64,000 nt of DNA from Antilocapra americana (taxonomy: Eukaryota > Chordata > Mammalia > Artiodactyla > Antilocapridae): the NCBI GenBank assembly GCA_007570785.1, contig ML664176.1:2005836-2069835 (forward strand), read 5' to 3'. The notes beneath the pieces are model-generated. The model ran no database searches. It saw nothing but the letters and a program-made list of their open reading frames with translations, and had not been told where the DNA came from. A program made the position numbers and the translations under genes. Numbering within the stretch: the first letter of the stretch is position 1; each line of letters begins with the position of its first letter. This document shows, one piece after another, positions 12,601-27,600 of this stretch.

Positions 12601-15600
12601 CACTGATCTACAATAATAAAAATAATAAAATTTCAAGATAACTATTTAATATTGCCATATTTGGTCTTATATATGAAACACGCATGAGGAATACAAGTAT
12701 GTAACAGAATTACATTCCTGGTAGAAAAGAAAACTTACTGGCAATCTTAATACAAACATGAATAATTTCTAAGATTTCAAATAGCTGGCACAATTTATTA
12801 CTGAATACAATTACAAGCATAAAGTAATTCAAGTATAAACAGTAGTGCATTAAAATACATTTTTTAACTATCTCAAAACTATTGTGACCTCAATCAACAA
12901 ATATTAACTATCAATAGTTACATTTACAATGAATGCTAATGAAATATTATTGACATTATATACAATGCATAATTAAAACTCATAAGAGAAAATATAAAAC
13001 ATAAACATACGTAACAAATAAGATAATAACAATTTATAACCAAGAATACAACATCAATATTATCAAAAGGATAATATAATCAATAATAATTACAAGCAGA
13101 GAAAGTACACTTGTTTATTATTTCAATAGTAAAATACACACTTTTTTTTAAAGATCCTTGGTTCCCAGTCATTCTTTGACCAATTACGAAAAACCATGAA
13201 CAACAAAGATGAATCCCTAAAGAATGGCAGTCTCGACGTTAGAATGGACATCTCAACTTCAGAATGAATCTCAGAGACAAGTGACGTTTAACAGTTACTT
13301 GTTTCACATCTTCCTCATGTGAATTAACTTATATCTTTTAATATTTATACCTTAATTCCTTTAAAGTGAATATAAATGAAAATAGCAATTTAGTATACTT
13401 ATTTTCAGCCTTGAAATTTAAATATGTTAAGATATTTAGATTTGTGATGAAATGTACAGTACTACTCACTTTCCATCTTCTACCATCTTGTATGCATTTT
13501 CATTAGTTATAAGCTTTGCACTTTAAAAAAAACTAAAGCTTTTAAAGTATATTTTATCACCATAACACGTTATATAAACCTAGTTTTCAGCACTTCTGAA
13601 ACCCACTACACTCTGAGATTCAGTCTTTGTGGCAGATGAGTTTATAAAATATTCACTCTCCCTTCCCAAAAATGCAACTGGAAGAATTTGTAATATTTAG
13701 CAAAAGCATTCAATTTTTTCAAGTAAATTTGAAGGCAGTAATACAAGATATGAAAAAGCAAAGTGTATAATGATGTTTATCACATCATTATAGTATCATA
13801 GTATCACTAATGTAAAATATATTATACATATATTTAGTATCATAGTATCATTAATGTAAAATAATGGTAACAGCTCTAATGTCAAGAATTGGGAATAGTC
13901 AAATACATGAGGTAAAGTTACCTCAACAGATGACAATGCAAGAATTAAAAATGCATTTCTAAGAACCAGGAAAAATATAATTAAGACAAAAAAGCAAGGA
14001 ATGCCATTTTAAATATTATATAATCATTAAACATGGGACTCAAGATGAATATTAAACAAAAACTGGCTATACATATATATATATATATATATATATAAAT
14101 TTCATTTATGTCTCTGTTTAAGTATATGCATGTGTGTGTGTGTAGATGGTAATTATCCTGGGAGAAGAGAGGATAAGTAGAAGAGTATGACCTATGAAAA
14201 CACAGTATATAATTAGTAACTTTCAAAGCTCACTCTTAAAGAATGCAGAGCAATACTCAGGAGAAAAAAAAAGGGGGTAAATCCAACGATTTCCAAATTA
14301 TTCCAAATTATTTAGAATGTACCCATATTACAATAAGCACTAAGGAAGATATAATTTTACCCTCTAATGCTCTTTAGTATTTACACATTTTGTTATACTT
14401 GGTCCCTTAAGGACAGAAGTCTCACTTCTTTTGGATATCCAGCACAGTCTACATAATCAAATACTTTGTTCCTAACTAACTGATTACAGCAAGATAGCAA
14501 GGGATGAAATAGTCTAAATTTCTTAACTATCCATGCCTACCCTTGCTACCCAGGGAAAAAAGTTACCAAGCTCTTTTGTTAATGTACAATCGTTCTATTT
14601 CTTCCAGTTCTCATATCTTAAAACTACTGAATCACACACAATGACTATATTTAGCTAAAATAATAAAGTTTCTTGAAGTTTTGTGCTTACTGACAAGTGG
14701 TTGGAAAAAAGGGAAATCATGAGGAAAAGAACAATGTTAAGAGCTACACAATCTAAAAGTAAACAATGAAGAAAAAAATTTCCCCAGAAGTCTCATTAAA
14801 ATTGTGTTAATATTTCCAGGAAGATTGAAAAATATTACTTTTACCTAAGAAGAAAGAACAATTATTGGTGATGATTTAAGACAGAATCTTGAATTAGTTA
14901 TTGTGCTTGACTCTCATAGAAACTGTGTATGAGGCGCCATTTCTGCCAACCCTCAATTATCTAGGCACAAGAAAAGTTTGTCAGCTATAATTTTAAGCTA
15001 GTCTTTGGATGTCATTCTTTTTTCTAAAGTGCTTGTTTCAAATAGGAAGCTTCCCTGGTGGCTCAGATGGTAAAGAATCCGCCTGCAATGCAGAAGACCT
15101 GGGTCAGGAAGATCCCCTGGAGAAGGAAATGGCAACCCACTCCAGTATTCTTGCCCGGAGAATCCCATGGACACTGGTGGGCTACAGTTCATGGGGCCGC
15201 AAATTCTTTAAAGTGCCGTGGCAATGGCCCTAGGACTGGAAAAGGTCAGTTTACATTCCTATCCCAAAGAAAGGCAATGCGAAAGAATGCTCAAACTACC
15301 GCACAATTGCACTCATTTCACACACTAGTCAAGTAAATTCTCCAAGCCAAGGGTGGGATGATATGGGAGAATGGCATTGAAACAAGTTAATTATCATATG
15401 TCTAATCAATCGCCAGCCCAGGACTGATGCTCGGGGCTGGTGCAGCGAGATTTCCCGGGGGGAGGGAGGAGGGAGGGGGGTTCTGGAGGGGGAGCATATG
15501 TAAACCCATGGTGATATCATGACATTGTATGGCAAAAACAATAAAAAAAAAAAAAAAAAATTCTCCAAGCCAGGCTTCAGCAATACATGAACTGTGAACT

Positions 15601-18600
15601 TCCAGATGTTCAAGCTGGTTTTAGAAAAGGCAGAGGAACCAGAGATCAAATTGCCAGCATCCACTGGATTATCAAAAAATCAAGAAAGTTCCAGAAAAAC
15701 ATCTATTTCTGCTTTGACTATGCCAAAGCCTTTAACTGTGGATCACAATAAACTGTGGAAAATTCTGAAAGAGATGGGAATACGAGACCATCTGACCTAT
15801 CTCTTGAGAAACCTGTATGCAGGTCAGGAAGCAACAGTTAGAACTGGACATGGAACAACAGACTGGTTCCAAATAGGAAAAGGAGTATGTCAAGGCTGTA
15901 TATTGTCAACCCTGCTCATTTAACTTCTATGCAGAGTACATCATGAGAAACGCTGGGCTGGAGGAAGCACAAGCTGGAATCAAGATTGCCGGGAGAAATA
16001 TCAATAACCTCAGATATGCAGACGACACCACCCTTATGGCAGAAAGTGAACAGGAACTAAAAAGCCTCTTGATGAAAGTAAAAAAGGAGAGTGAAAAAGT
16101 TGGCTTAAGGCTCAACATTAAGAAAACTAAGATTATGGCATCTGGTCCCATCACTTCATTGGAAATAGATGGGGAAACAGTGGGAAAAGTGTCAGACTTT
16201 AATTTTTTGGGCTCCAAAATCACTGCAGATGGTGATTGCAGCCATGAAATCAAAAGACGCCTACCCTTGGAAGGAAAGTTATGGCCAACCTGGACAGCAT
16301 ATTGAAAAGCAGAGACATTACTTTGCCAACAAAGGTTCATCTAGTCAAGGCTATGGCTTTTCCAGTGGTCATGTATGGATGTGAGAGTTGGACAGTGAAA
16401 AAGGCTGAGCAACGAAGAATTGATCCTTTTGAACTGTGGAGAAGACTCTTGAGAGTTCCTTGGACTGCAAGAAGATCCAGTAAGTCCATCCTAAGGGAGA
16501 TCAGTCCTGGGTGTTCACTGGAAGGACTCATATTGAAGCTGAAACTCCAATACTTTGGCCACCTCATGTGAAGAGTTGACTCATTGGAAAAGACCCAGAT
16601 GCTGGGAAAGATTGAGGGCAAGAGGAGAAGGGGAAGACAGAAGATGAGATGGCTGGATGGCATCACTGACTTGATGGACATGGGTTTGGGTGGACTCCGG
16701 GGGTTGGTGATGGACAGGGAGGCCTGGCGTGCTGTGGTTCATGGGGTCACAAAGAGTCAGAAGAGACTGAGCGACTGAACTGAACTGAACTGATAGTTTA
16801 AAAATATATAATGCAGCTGAACAGTTGTATGTTAACAGCTTCATTTTCTTTAAATGTAAAACACAATAAATCTAAGTTCATAATTTGTTTTCAATTTTGG
16901 GAGGAAACATGAAAGTTGCTAGATAAGATACTACTAAATCTAACATTTTTATCAATTATAGAAAAAAGAGAAATCAAAATATAACATGTTGAAAATTTAC
17001 TCTGGGGTCACTAATTTCAAAATCATAGTTTATATTTTTTTAAATTTCCATTAGGATTATGCATCCTCTTGAAGGATTCAAAAGCAAAAGAGATTGGCTT
17101 TTAAATATAAAGACATCTACCAATTCAGAAGCCACATAAGTAATCTGCTTAATTACATGTTCAACTTCTATTTACATTAATTACAACTAATAATTGTAAA
17201 ATAAGCATAACCAATAAGGAGACTTAATTTTTAAAAAGTATAAATACTAAGGGCTAAGACTGTACATAGCATAATTAGAAAATGATTGCAATTTATCTAG
17301 CAAGAGTACAGAGAAGTTAAAAGAGAAACAGAGGCAAGGGAATAAATTCTCAAAATTGATGCGCCAACACTATTTGAGGTTGAGGGGACTGATCCAGAGC
17401 AACGGACTGTTGTTGGTTAGTTGCTCAGTTGTGTCTGACTCTGTGACCCCACAAACTGTGGCCCGCCAAGCTCCTCTGTCCACAGGATTTCCCAGACAAG
17501 AATACTGGAGTGGGTTGCCATTTCCTTCTCCAGGGGATCTTTCCAACCCAGGGATTGAACCTGAGTCTCCTGCACTGGCAGGCAAATTCTTTACCACGGA
17601 GCCATCAAGGAAGCCCAGAGCAAGTGGTACTTCATTTCTTAAAATATATGTTCCAATCAATTGTTTCATAACTTGAATAAATTTATGGTGATTTATGAAA
17701 CACAGTTATGTAATTCTATTAGCAGGACTCATATACATAAAGAACACAGAGACTGGACATAAGAATCATTCTCTTTTTTTGCAACTTTACCAGAAATGCA
17801 TATGAATACCATAAGAAAAGGTGAAATTCTCAGGATGACAGTAAAAGTTCAATGAAGCATTCCTCCAACCAAATGTAAAACAAAGTTGATTTCCTGCATC
17901 TTTTCATCTTTTATATTGACCTCTTATTCCTGTACAATATTACCAGGAGTATCACAGCTTTTATTTGTAGCCAAGCCACTACAATAAAAAGTTCAGAGAG
18001 AGGTAGGAAATGTAAAGATAATTTCATCAAAATGGATCCTCACTCTAAATAAATCAGGACAGTCAATTAATACCACAGTTTGTTTTGATTTTTAAGGATG
18101 AAATCAAGTAGTAGTATACAAAACATTTACTCCTGTATTTCCAGTTCTTGCTGTGTAGGCAGAAAAAGAAAGAAAATAAAGTTAGAAGCCTGCAGAAAGG
18201 TAAAATGTAATCACATACTATAAAAACCAAAGGCTAAGAACAATGAAGAGTCATTTTATTTTAAAGTCAAAGTAGAAAAATATTAAAAATTTTATTTTGG
18301 AGGAAAGCTAGTCATGAGAGAATAGCATTTTACATATGTGTACGTTGTTTATGTTACAAAATTAAAACTAAAATATAAGCCAAAAAAAAAAATTCCAAAA
18401 AAGTTTCAAGGTTTTAAAAAAAGATTATAATTGTCCATAATCTTTTTTTCTCTCCTCCAGCTTCTGTTTACCTGAATAAATCTAGATTTACAATACAGGC
18501 CAAATAAATAAATTTGGTTGAGAGAACAGGAAGCGGCAAAATTTCAATAATTAGCTATAAGCAGGAGTGTCAAGTTTAACAACATAAACAAAAGGCGCTC

Positions 18601-21600
18601 AATACAAACAGTAATAAAGCCTATGATTACTTTCAACTAAAGTTGCACTAAAAAGCTTTGATCCAGTGCCAAAAAGAAAAAAGAGAGTTACTCCTATTTA
18701 ATACACTATGCTAATAAAATAAAACAAATAATCAAATTCTACCCGGCATGCCATTGTTTCCAGTATAATCTTTAAAGAAGTTCATGAATCAGAAACTTTA
18801 GGAACCAGCCATGAAGCGCTGACCATAGAAATCTTTAAAATTCAATTTCACTCATGATCGTGAAGAACAGAATTTATACCTCAAATATGTCATAGCCCTC
18901 AGACTCCTGTCGGTCATAAGGGCGAATGATGCCATCTTCATGGATCAGGCGAGGGGAACGGAGCCTGGACACGTCCTCTGTTGATTCTGCCACCCTGTGT
19001 AAGTACATATAATATATAAGAAAACCCATAAGACTCTTTCAAAATAACATAAATGTATTATTGTATTGATTCAACCACTATACTATGCAACACATGAACC
19101 ATGAATACTGCGCTCAGTCTTGTCAGACCCTTGTGACCCAGGGACTATAGCTAGCCAGGCTTCTCTGTCCATGGGATCTCCCAAGCAAGAATACGGGAAT
19201 GGGTAGTGATTCCCTTATCCAGGAGATCTTCCAAACCCAGGGATGGAACCTGGGTCTCCTGAATTGCAGGCAGATTCTTTACCAACTGAGCTACCAGGGA
19301 AGCCCCACTATGTAACACAATATATCAATATTTGATAAAGAGTAATTTTAAATAACTTGTCAAAATAACGTGACAACTATTAAAACCAGGACAGTTTGAC
19401 GTTATGTTCCCCTACCTTTTCTTAATAATAAAGGCGGGGAGTAGGCCATCCACTCTTTGTATCCATGGTGTCTAGCACAGTGCCTGGCATATAGTAAGGA
19501 TCAATAACTATTTGTCAAATAAAAGAGAAACTGAGCCATAAAAAAAAAAAAGTCTCTTCTTACACCTCTCTGGAGGAGCTCTACCTTGTGGACCAGTAAG
19601 AGCTCTCAATCAGACTCTTAAGGTCCTTAAGGGCAGGCAGAGTATTTAGCATACTTACATACTCCTAGCAACAATCAGCACATAGACACATTGCCTGTAC
19701 ACAGTGTACATTTAATTACCTCTGAATGCCCTGGAAGGTGCTGCTGGCCATATCTATGATTCCACCAGTTGGACGAGCCACAGCACCCACAAGCCCTTTT
19801 CCAATCCCTTTGAAGAATCCAGCAGCTCCTTCCTTTTTGGCACCTTCATAAAACCAGACAATGAAAGTAGAAAGATTTTAAAATCAGCAACTTTGAACTC
19901 ACCAAAAGTCTAAGTCAAATACTGAATGGTTTTACCCAGGAAGGTCCTAGAATCTGACTTTCTAAAGAGGTTGAATTTAATACTAACCTGTGATAAAACA
20001 GTGGTTTTCAAAGTATATTAAAAATGCAAAATTATTAGGCCCCACTCCCAGCCAGTAATCTGCATGTTTACAAACCCCCAAGGTAATCCCAAGGCATACT
20101 CAAGCTTTACAACTAGTGATCCAGTTTAGTTAGTAACTATGACTGGAGGATCTAAGAATTGACCAGAAAATATTATTATTGCCAACCATCAGAAGATTTT
20201 TCAAGAAGTGTACTTTTTAAAAAATATAAGAACTTTATAAAAATATAATTCACATTCCATATAATTCACCCATTAAAGTATACAAATAAAATGTTTTTTT
20301 AGTATATTCAGAGCTGTGCAACTATCACCATAACCAATTTTAGAAAATTTGCATTATTTCAAAAAGAAAGCCCATGCCTATTAGCAATCATTTCCCATTT
20401 TTCCCCAAACCCTCTTCCCAATTCTATGCAATTTACCTCTTTCCTCCCTACCCTGCAGATCTAGGCAATCACTAACCTTACTTTCTATCTGTATGGATTT
20501 GCCTATTCTAGTCAAATAGAATCATACAATATGTGGCCTTTTGTGACTGGCTTTTTTTCATTTAGAATCATGTTTTCAAAGTTCATTCTTCTTGTACTGA
20601 TACCAATATCTGACTTCTTTTTATAAATGGATGTTAACCCATTTGTATGGCTTATACCACATTTTGTTCATCCATGCATTAGTAGGTGGACATTTGGATT
20701 GCTATTACATTCTGGTTATTATGAGCAATATTTTTATAAACATTTCTGTGCAAGTTTTTGAGCAAACAGAGGCTTTCAATTCCCTTGGGTACATACCTAA
20801 GAGTGGAATTGCTGGGTCACATATATAAGTTCTATCTTTATATCCAGTTGTCCCAGTACTGTTTGTTGAAAAGACTATTCTTTTGCTATGGAATTATTTT
20901 GGCACCCATGTCAAAACTCAGTCAACCGTAACAATAAAGATATGTTTCTGAAATCTAAATTCTACTCCATTGATCTATATGTATCTGTATGCCAGCAACA
21001 CCTGTCATAGCTACTTTAACTTTACAGTAAGTTTTAAAATTGGATAGTATAAGTCCTCCAACTTCATTCTTTCCTTCCCCAGATGTTTTTGGCTATTCAG
21101 GGTTCCCCTGAATTCCCATACAGATTTTAGAATCAGTTCATCAATCTCTGAAAAAAAAAAAAAGCTCCTGGGATTTTGATAGGGATTGTACTGAATAAAG
21201 AATATGCTTTTTTAACTAGGATTTAAAAAACGTCAATTGCTACTGAGAGTCCAAGAGAATCTAGTCTAACAGTAACATCTATTACTTTTACCATGTATCA
21301 ACTCTTCAGACTTTGTACAGAAAGGAAACGTTCTCAACCCACCTTCCACGGGCTTTGTTATTATTCCAGTCACTCCACCAATGACTCCCTGAGAGAGAAA
21401 TCATAGATCAAGTCAAGCCTGAATGGAAGGTGCTTAATTTTAAACCAACCACTAGAGGTCTCTACAGACGTATTATTACAGGGATAACGTTTTTTTTTTT
21501 TTAAACAAGGACTTAGACAGAGAATATGCGCTTATATAAGTGAGTTCTCTGATTTTTAAAATATTACCTCATAACACATATTAAATAAAGCACTTTATTG

Positions 21601-24600
21601 AAGCAGAACTTTATAACAGGCAGAAGAATAAAGCAGGTGAAATTTTTTCACATCTGACTCTGACACCAATCACCAGCTGACGTGGGCACGTGCGTGCTGC
21701 ACTGCATCAGTCATGTCCAACTCACTGCGGCCCAGGGGACAGCAGCCCAGTAGCAGCCTCTGTCCGTGGGATTCTCCAGCTAAGGCAATCTCTTTAAGCC
21801 TCAGTTTCCATATCAGTAAAATGAATGAGTTGAGAAAATTAGAGATCTAATTATAAGCTCCAATGAAGTTACTCCATAGTTTAGTGCAAGTGTGGGAAAC
21901 TGAAAACGAAGGGACCTCTCATGGACAGCAAATAACCTGACAAATGAGGCGCTTTAGAGGGGACGGTACACGTTACAGACCATGGGCACAAACACAGCGG
22001 TTAATCGTCTACTGAATTAACTTCAAAATTTAAAAAGTAATGTTTGTGCATTCTTTAAATAACTTTCAAGTAGTATTAGTAACTAAAAATAGCTGCATAT
22101 TACAAAGAAAAAGAACTGAAGGATGTATACTATAAAGACTAGACACCTCTCGGAAGAGGAGAGGGATAATCAAAGAGTACTTTACAGCCTTACCTAGGTT
22201 CCCATTACTCACTTAAAAAAAATAACTTAGAAGTTCTTATAATTACTCATAGGGAAGATAGTCCTATATTACCTGTATAAATGGCATAGTCCTGAAAAGT
22301 AATGAAAGGTAGTTGCAGTTTATAACACATAACCTGTGTACCTGCCTGCCATAGAAACAGCTGACTGATGATGACCTGAAGACAATGACTCTCTCCCTCC
22401 AGTTACCTCCACATTCCTCTGCTCTACTTCCCCACCTTCCACACTGGTACTAACCTGACATCATTGTAGTTTTCACTCCAGCCCAAGTACCAAAGTCTAG
22501 GAATGCAGCAGAGTGGGGGTGGGGGTGGGGTAGACTGACGGTAATAAAGGGAAAGGAGAACAAAAAAGGAAACAGAAAGTGTGCAATTTATCCCTACTGC
22601 TGCTCTGAGAGACTTATACTCACAAGCAGTGTTCCCAGTACCAAGCAACCAGTACATATGCTAAAGTATATCTGAAGTTAGTATTTCTTGAAGATTCAGT
22701 AGGAGACTTACACTCAGCAAGCCCTTTCCCCCTCTGGCCAGGCTGTCACCGAAATCTTTAGGCTGCCGACCCATCTCTTCTCTTCTTTTTTGCTGATATT
22801 CTTTGTCCATTGTAATTGCTGCCAAACCTTTTCCAACAGAGCCGGTGATTCGAGATACAACTCCTGCTGCACCACCTATCAAAAGGCCCAGAGAAGTAAA
22901 TCACACTGTTTCTTTGAAGAGCATTATCGCTATACATAGCATGTGACTGCTTGAAAGTAACAGGTGCTTTAAATTCTGTCTCCTATACAGAAAGGCGGAT
23001 ATTGATTGTATTCAGTTCCCACTTAGCAAGAAGAGGAATAAAACGATTGAAAGTTCACTGATTAATAAATCTGTGACATACATAGTCATTTATTTTTATA
23101 AACAATGAATTTACAATAACATACATAATTATATTTATACACATACACACACACAAATATATGATACATACCTACTGTGTGTCCAAAGAGACTTTTTACT
23201 CCAATTACTAATCCCTCAGCAAATTCTTCAGGGCCTTGAACAGCACCCTGGTCGAAAATTTAAAAAAAGTTTGCTACTTAAAATGTAAATACGTTTAAGA
23301 CTTTGAATCTAGTATTTCAGAGTTCCCATGAAGACACAGAATCTGCAAAGATACGTAAACACTGTGGTGACAGTTTTCACCTTCTAATCCAAAAACCGAT
23401 GGAACACCTCTTATTGTGTCTGAAGATGCTTTTAACCCACATGATCTTAGCAAACCCTTTAAGATGACAAAAACTGGCTTCAATCAAAACTGGAAGTTGG
23501 CCTTCCAGGACCAAGTGCCATCAGACTGTTAAAGCAAGCCACACTGACAGCAAGACTAAGAGCCCACACAGTTTGGGCTCTCTTGTCTTTCCATTTATTC
23601 TTTTTGTGTTTTGTCCTTCTGAAACCCTCACTACACTGGGATCCCGGATCCTCTAAATGAAGGAGAACATTAAACATTCAAACATTCCTTTAAATAGAGG
23701 AAAGCTTGACTATGAAACAAAGTCAGTTTTCAGTGCCCATTAGTTCTTTACACAGTGGTGAGACAGTTTTGAAATGTTCTCAGTCTACTTGGCACTCTTC
23801 CTGACAACTACATTAAATCCTAGAAAACGCACACATGCTTTATTACCCAGATACTAGAAGTGCTCAGTTGGTTCTAAAACAATCTTTTACTGTTATCTCT
23901 AGCAATTTTAAAAATATATAAAATTGATATACTTGGTATTTGAACATTATTCAGTTACAAGATACAATTAAAATATGAATTCTCTGTCATAAAAAGTAGA
24001 ACATCCATTTTTCTATACTACACTTAAAATAAATAAAAGACCAATACCTGGAAGGGTTCATAGAAAAGAGCTTCAAAGCCTTCAGACAGACCTCTAATTA
24101 ATCCAAACGGGTTTCCAAGTACATCTAAGCCCAATACAAGGACATACATCTGTTTCAAGAACTACAGGAAAATAAATAAATAAATAAATAAAGTTCTTTG
24201 CAACCATTTTAAGAAAATACATCATGAACCAACGCAGAAAAAGTGGGATACTGACTAAATTAGGTTTTTAAAGGAAAACTCTGCAGTGACGTTTTACTGT
24301 ATTCTAGGCATTATGCTCGTACTTTACATGGGGCTTTCAAATGGGACAGAACTCAGGTTTGAGGCAAAGTCAGCCTATGGTCAGTTACATAACCTTGGAC
24401 AAGTCATGTAGTCTCTACAGGCCCTGCTCTTTTCATCTGTAAATTGGGAGGTCTATTACACTGCCCTTGCATGGCTGAGTATGCATATTAAATGAATATG
24501 TATTTCAATAACTGGTACTCATTTTTGTTCCATGAACTAAATGGGTTGATAACCAAAACAAAAAGACAAATGAAAAATATCCTTATCTGAACATGTAAAA

Positions 24601-27600
24601 AACAAGTCTAAACACTGTAAGAGAAAAGATCTTTCAGCAGAGGAAGAAAAGAGGAATGTTACCCATAGCAATGGTACTCGTGTGTGCATGCTCAGTCGCT
24701 TAAGTCATGTCTGCTTCTTTGCAACTGCATGGACTGTAGCCTGCCAGGTTCCTCTGCCGGTGGAATTCTCCAGGCAAGAATACTGGAGTGAGTTGCCATG
24801 CCCTCCTCCAGGGAATCTTCCCGCCCCAGGGATAGAACCCGTGTCTCTTATATCTACAGCACTGGCAGGTGAGTTCTTTACCACTAGTGCCACCTGGGAA
24901 GTCCAATGGTACTCTAGTGTCCCCAAACAGCTACTGGGTCTCTGTGCACAGACTTCAAACCATGGAGTAACAGGCATCAATAAGAGGAACTTGGTTTCCT
25001 CGCAATTCTACTACACTATGATTAGAAACTATAGTCACTGAAGGAATAAAATATAATGATCCTTAAATCACTATTCTTTCCCAAAGTGGTAAATGTATAA
25101 TTGCAAAAGGAAAACACACTAAAGGAAACTTTTAAAAAGGTTTATAAAGTTGGTGGGGGTGGGGGGGGGGGGGGGGGGGGGTAGGGAATTAAAGAAATAG
25201 AAATTAATCAATCCAGAAAACTACTAAGTAATGAGACTGTGAATTATAGTAAGTTAGGTAAATGTCACACACTACCATCACACATAAATGCTTTGCTTTG
25301 ATATTTTATGAAGCATCTTCCGTATGAGCTACTGTTATTATGACAGGAAATTACCTGTTCACTGTAATGTCTAACAACACTCCACATGAGCTGATCTCTG
25401 TTGTAAAACTGATACCGAATTTCATAATAAGCAAGTCTGGGAGAAGAGAGTCAAAGTTCTAAGATTATTTTTTGAAAAAAAAAAAAAAAGGCTTAAAATT
25501 TCAGTGATAAATTAATCATTTCTAAGTCACAATTAGGTTGTACATATAATTTGAGATCTTAAATATTAATATTAATATGCCAAAACTATGATAAAAATAG
25601 TACATTCTCATTTAAATCTTTCATAAACACATAAAGAGTAAAAAGTTGACCATAATCCCACTACACAGTGAATTTTTGTCTTAAAGCTTCTTCTTTTCCT
25701 CATTTTCCACTTCAAATTCTTTTTTTCTATGCAACTGAAAAATATTAGAACACTATGTATGCATTTTTACACTCAACATTTTAGATAAATATTCTTTTAG
25801 GTTTTCAAAATTTTATGTAACCATTTTTAATAACATAGCATTCCATCATGTGGATGGGTCAAACAATTCTTTCACAATCAGATATTTCTAAATTTTGATG
25901 TAATAATCAGAGTTACCATGTATATTCTGAATGTAACTTTGGTTGCATTTTGAAATTATTTTCTGACCAAATTCCTACCCAAAATAATTACTGAGAGAAA
26001 GACTACAAAAACATTAAGATTCTTGATATATATATATATATATATTAAGACTCCACTCGTACATATGATTAAAAAATAGTGTCTGTTTCTCAGATGCACC
26101 TCTCTCTAGTGCTAGGATTTCTCATATTTTGAAATCTTTGATAATTTGCTTTAATTTGCATATATTCTTTGATAAATAATAAAGCTAAACATTTCAATAT
26201 CTATTAGCCATTATTCCTTTTTATGAATTAGCTCACATTGTTCTCTGGTACCTATGGCATTGAAATTTCTAGGTTAAAAATTAAATTATTAATCTCTTGC
26301 TATACTCGTCATATCATCCCAGTTCTTTGTTTTTTAATTATTTTTATTGATTTTAAGAGTCTGATTTTTATGTAGTCAAATTAATTTTGTATTTTTCCAT
26401 CAGGATTTTTTCCATTGCTTTTAAACATAGGAAGGTTTCCTTTTATTCAGAGATTTGATAGCAATTAACTTCTATTTTTCATTAGTCTTTCTCTTTCCAT
26501 TTGAATTTAACATTTAAGCCTTTGATTCCTATAAAATTTGATAGTGTGCAAGGTAAAAACAGTATTAATGAATTTTTTTCTCTAACACCACTGTTGAATA
26601 TTCAATTCAATAGACATTCATTGAATTTATATGTGTCTAGCACACACAAATATTCTTATATTAAAGGTAGCAAGAAGCTATTATCTGTACTTTGCCATAG
26701 AATTATACCGAAATCTACTCCTACTGCTATATATTTCTAAATATAATTTCACTTAAAACATGGTCCATTTATAACATACTACTAAAATAATTCAATGTTT
26801 CTACTATATTCATGTATTATCTAGATGCTGATAACTGAAGAAAATATTAGACTCTTTACCTTGTCTTTATGAGTAAAATAAGTGTACCTAAAGAGCATAA
26901 TTAGAATAGGCCCAAACTATTAAAAGTGTAAGTAGTAAGAATTACCACTTTTCTAAGGTAACTTCTAGCACAAATGAAGAGAATGAATATCCAGAAACAG
27001 CATCCTGGTATAAAAACCTCCTAACACTCTTCAACAGAACTCTTACTTGAATATAAGGTCATCCACATCAGTCAGAGTGGCACCAATGCTTTTCAACAGC
27101 AGGTTGACAGAATGAATTGGAATCAATTCCTCTTTCTCTTGGTTTGATTCTTCACCACCAGAACCCAAAGACAAACTCAAGTGCAACTAAAAGGAAAATA
27201 ATGTTCAATAAATGAACTCTAAAAACAAAACTATTTACATACATGGACGCCAAATTGTCCAGACACAAACAAATGTATCTTTCAATTAGAATCCTAAAGA
27301 AAACTATTATTTGTTACTCTATCCTGTTAGCTCTGATCCTCCTCTTAACTTTTTGATAAAATACAAATGAATCTGTCCCAAAAACTGAACTATAATTTCA
27401 TTCAAACTTTTAAAATAACATTGTGTTTATATGGAGGAAACCAAAAAAAAAAACCACTTTGCAAAAACAGCATAATCATTTTAAGAGGAAAAACATGTCA
27501 TGTCAACTGGCCTACCAGCAGTATAACTCAAAATAATGGATAATCATTTCTATAAGATAAATAACTTTTAGTAACAATTAACAAGAATAACTGCAGCATA

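Larger units (their letters stand above)
12118..18879 (-). other. Largest VPS13C intron (6.8 kb)
   Basis: The intron between w31 and w32 contains the alternative terminal exon (18127-18150), a BovB broken by an L1 tail, Bov-tA copies, a TA microsatellite and otherwise AT-rich sequence with no recognisable content (notably 12610-14060 and 16800-17400). Confidence 0.8.

Noticed and set aside
12430..12607. Inverted repeat as a microRNA hairpin
   Set aside because: The arms are terminal and about 150 bp apart, as in a DNA-transposon relic, and there is no compact stem.
15943..16305. Open frame with a reverse-transcriptase YADD box as a possible functional gene
   Set aside because: It is part of a 5'-truncated BovB with frameshifts at both ends, a downstream stop and an L1 insertion.
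18880..18994. VPS13A as the identity of the gene
   Set aside because: The C-terminal sequence ([16 protein letters not shown]-like ending RILRPQVLS) and the QELEIQE alternative end fit VPS13C, while VPS13A ends differently as I remember it.
22661..22882. Extending exon w28 past 22712 to an intronic stop
   Set aside because: The donor AGT/gtaagt and the in-frame join to w29 are clear; the extra residues are intron.
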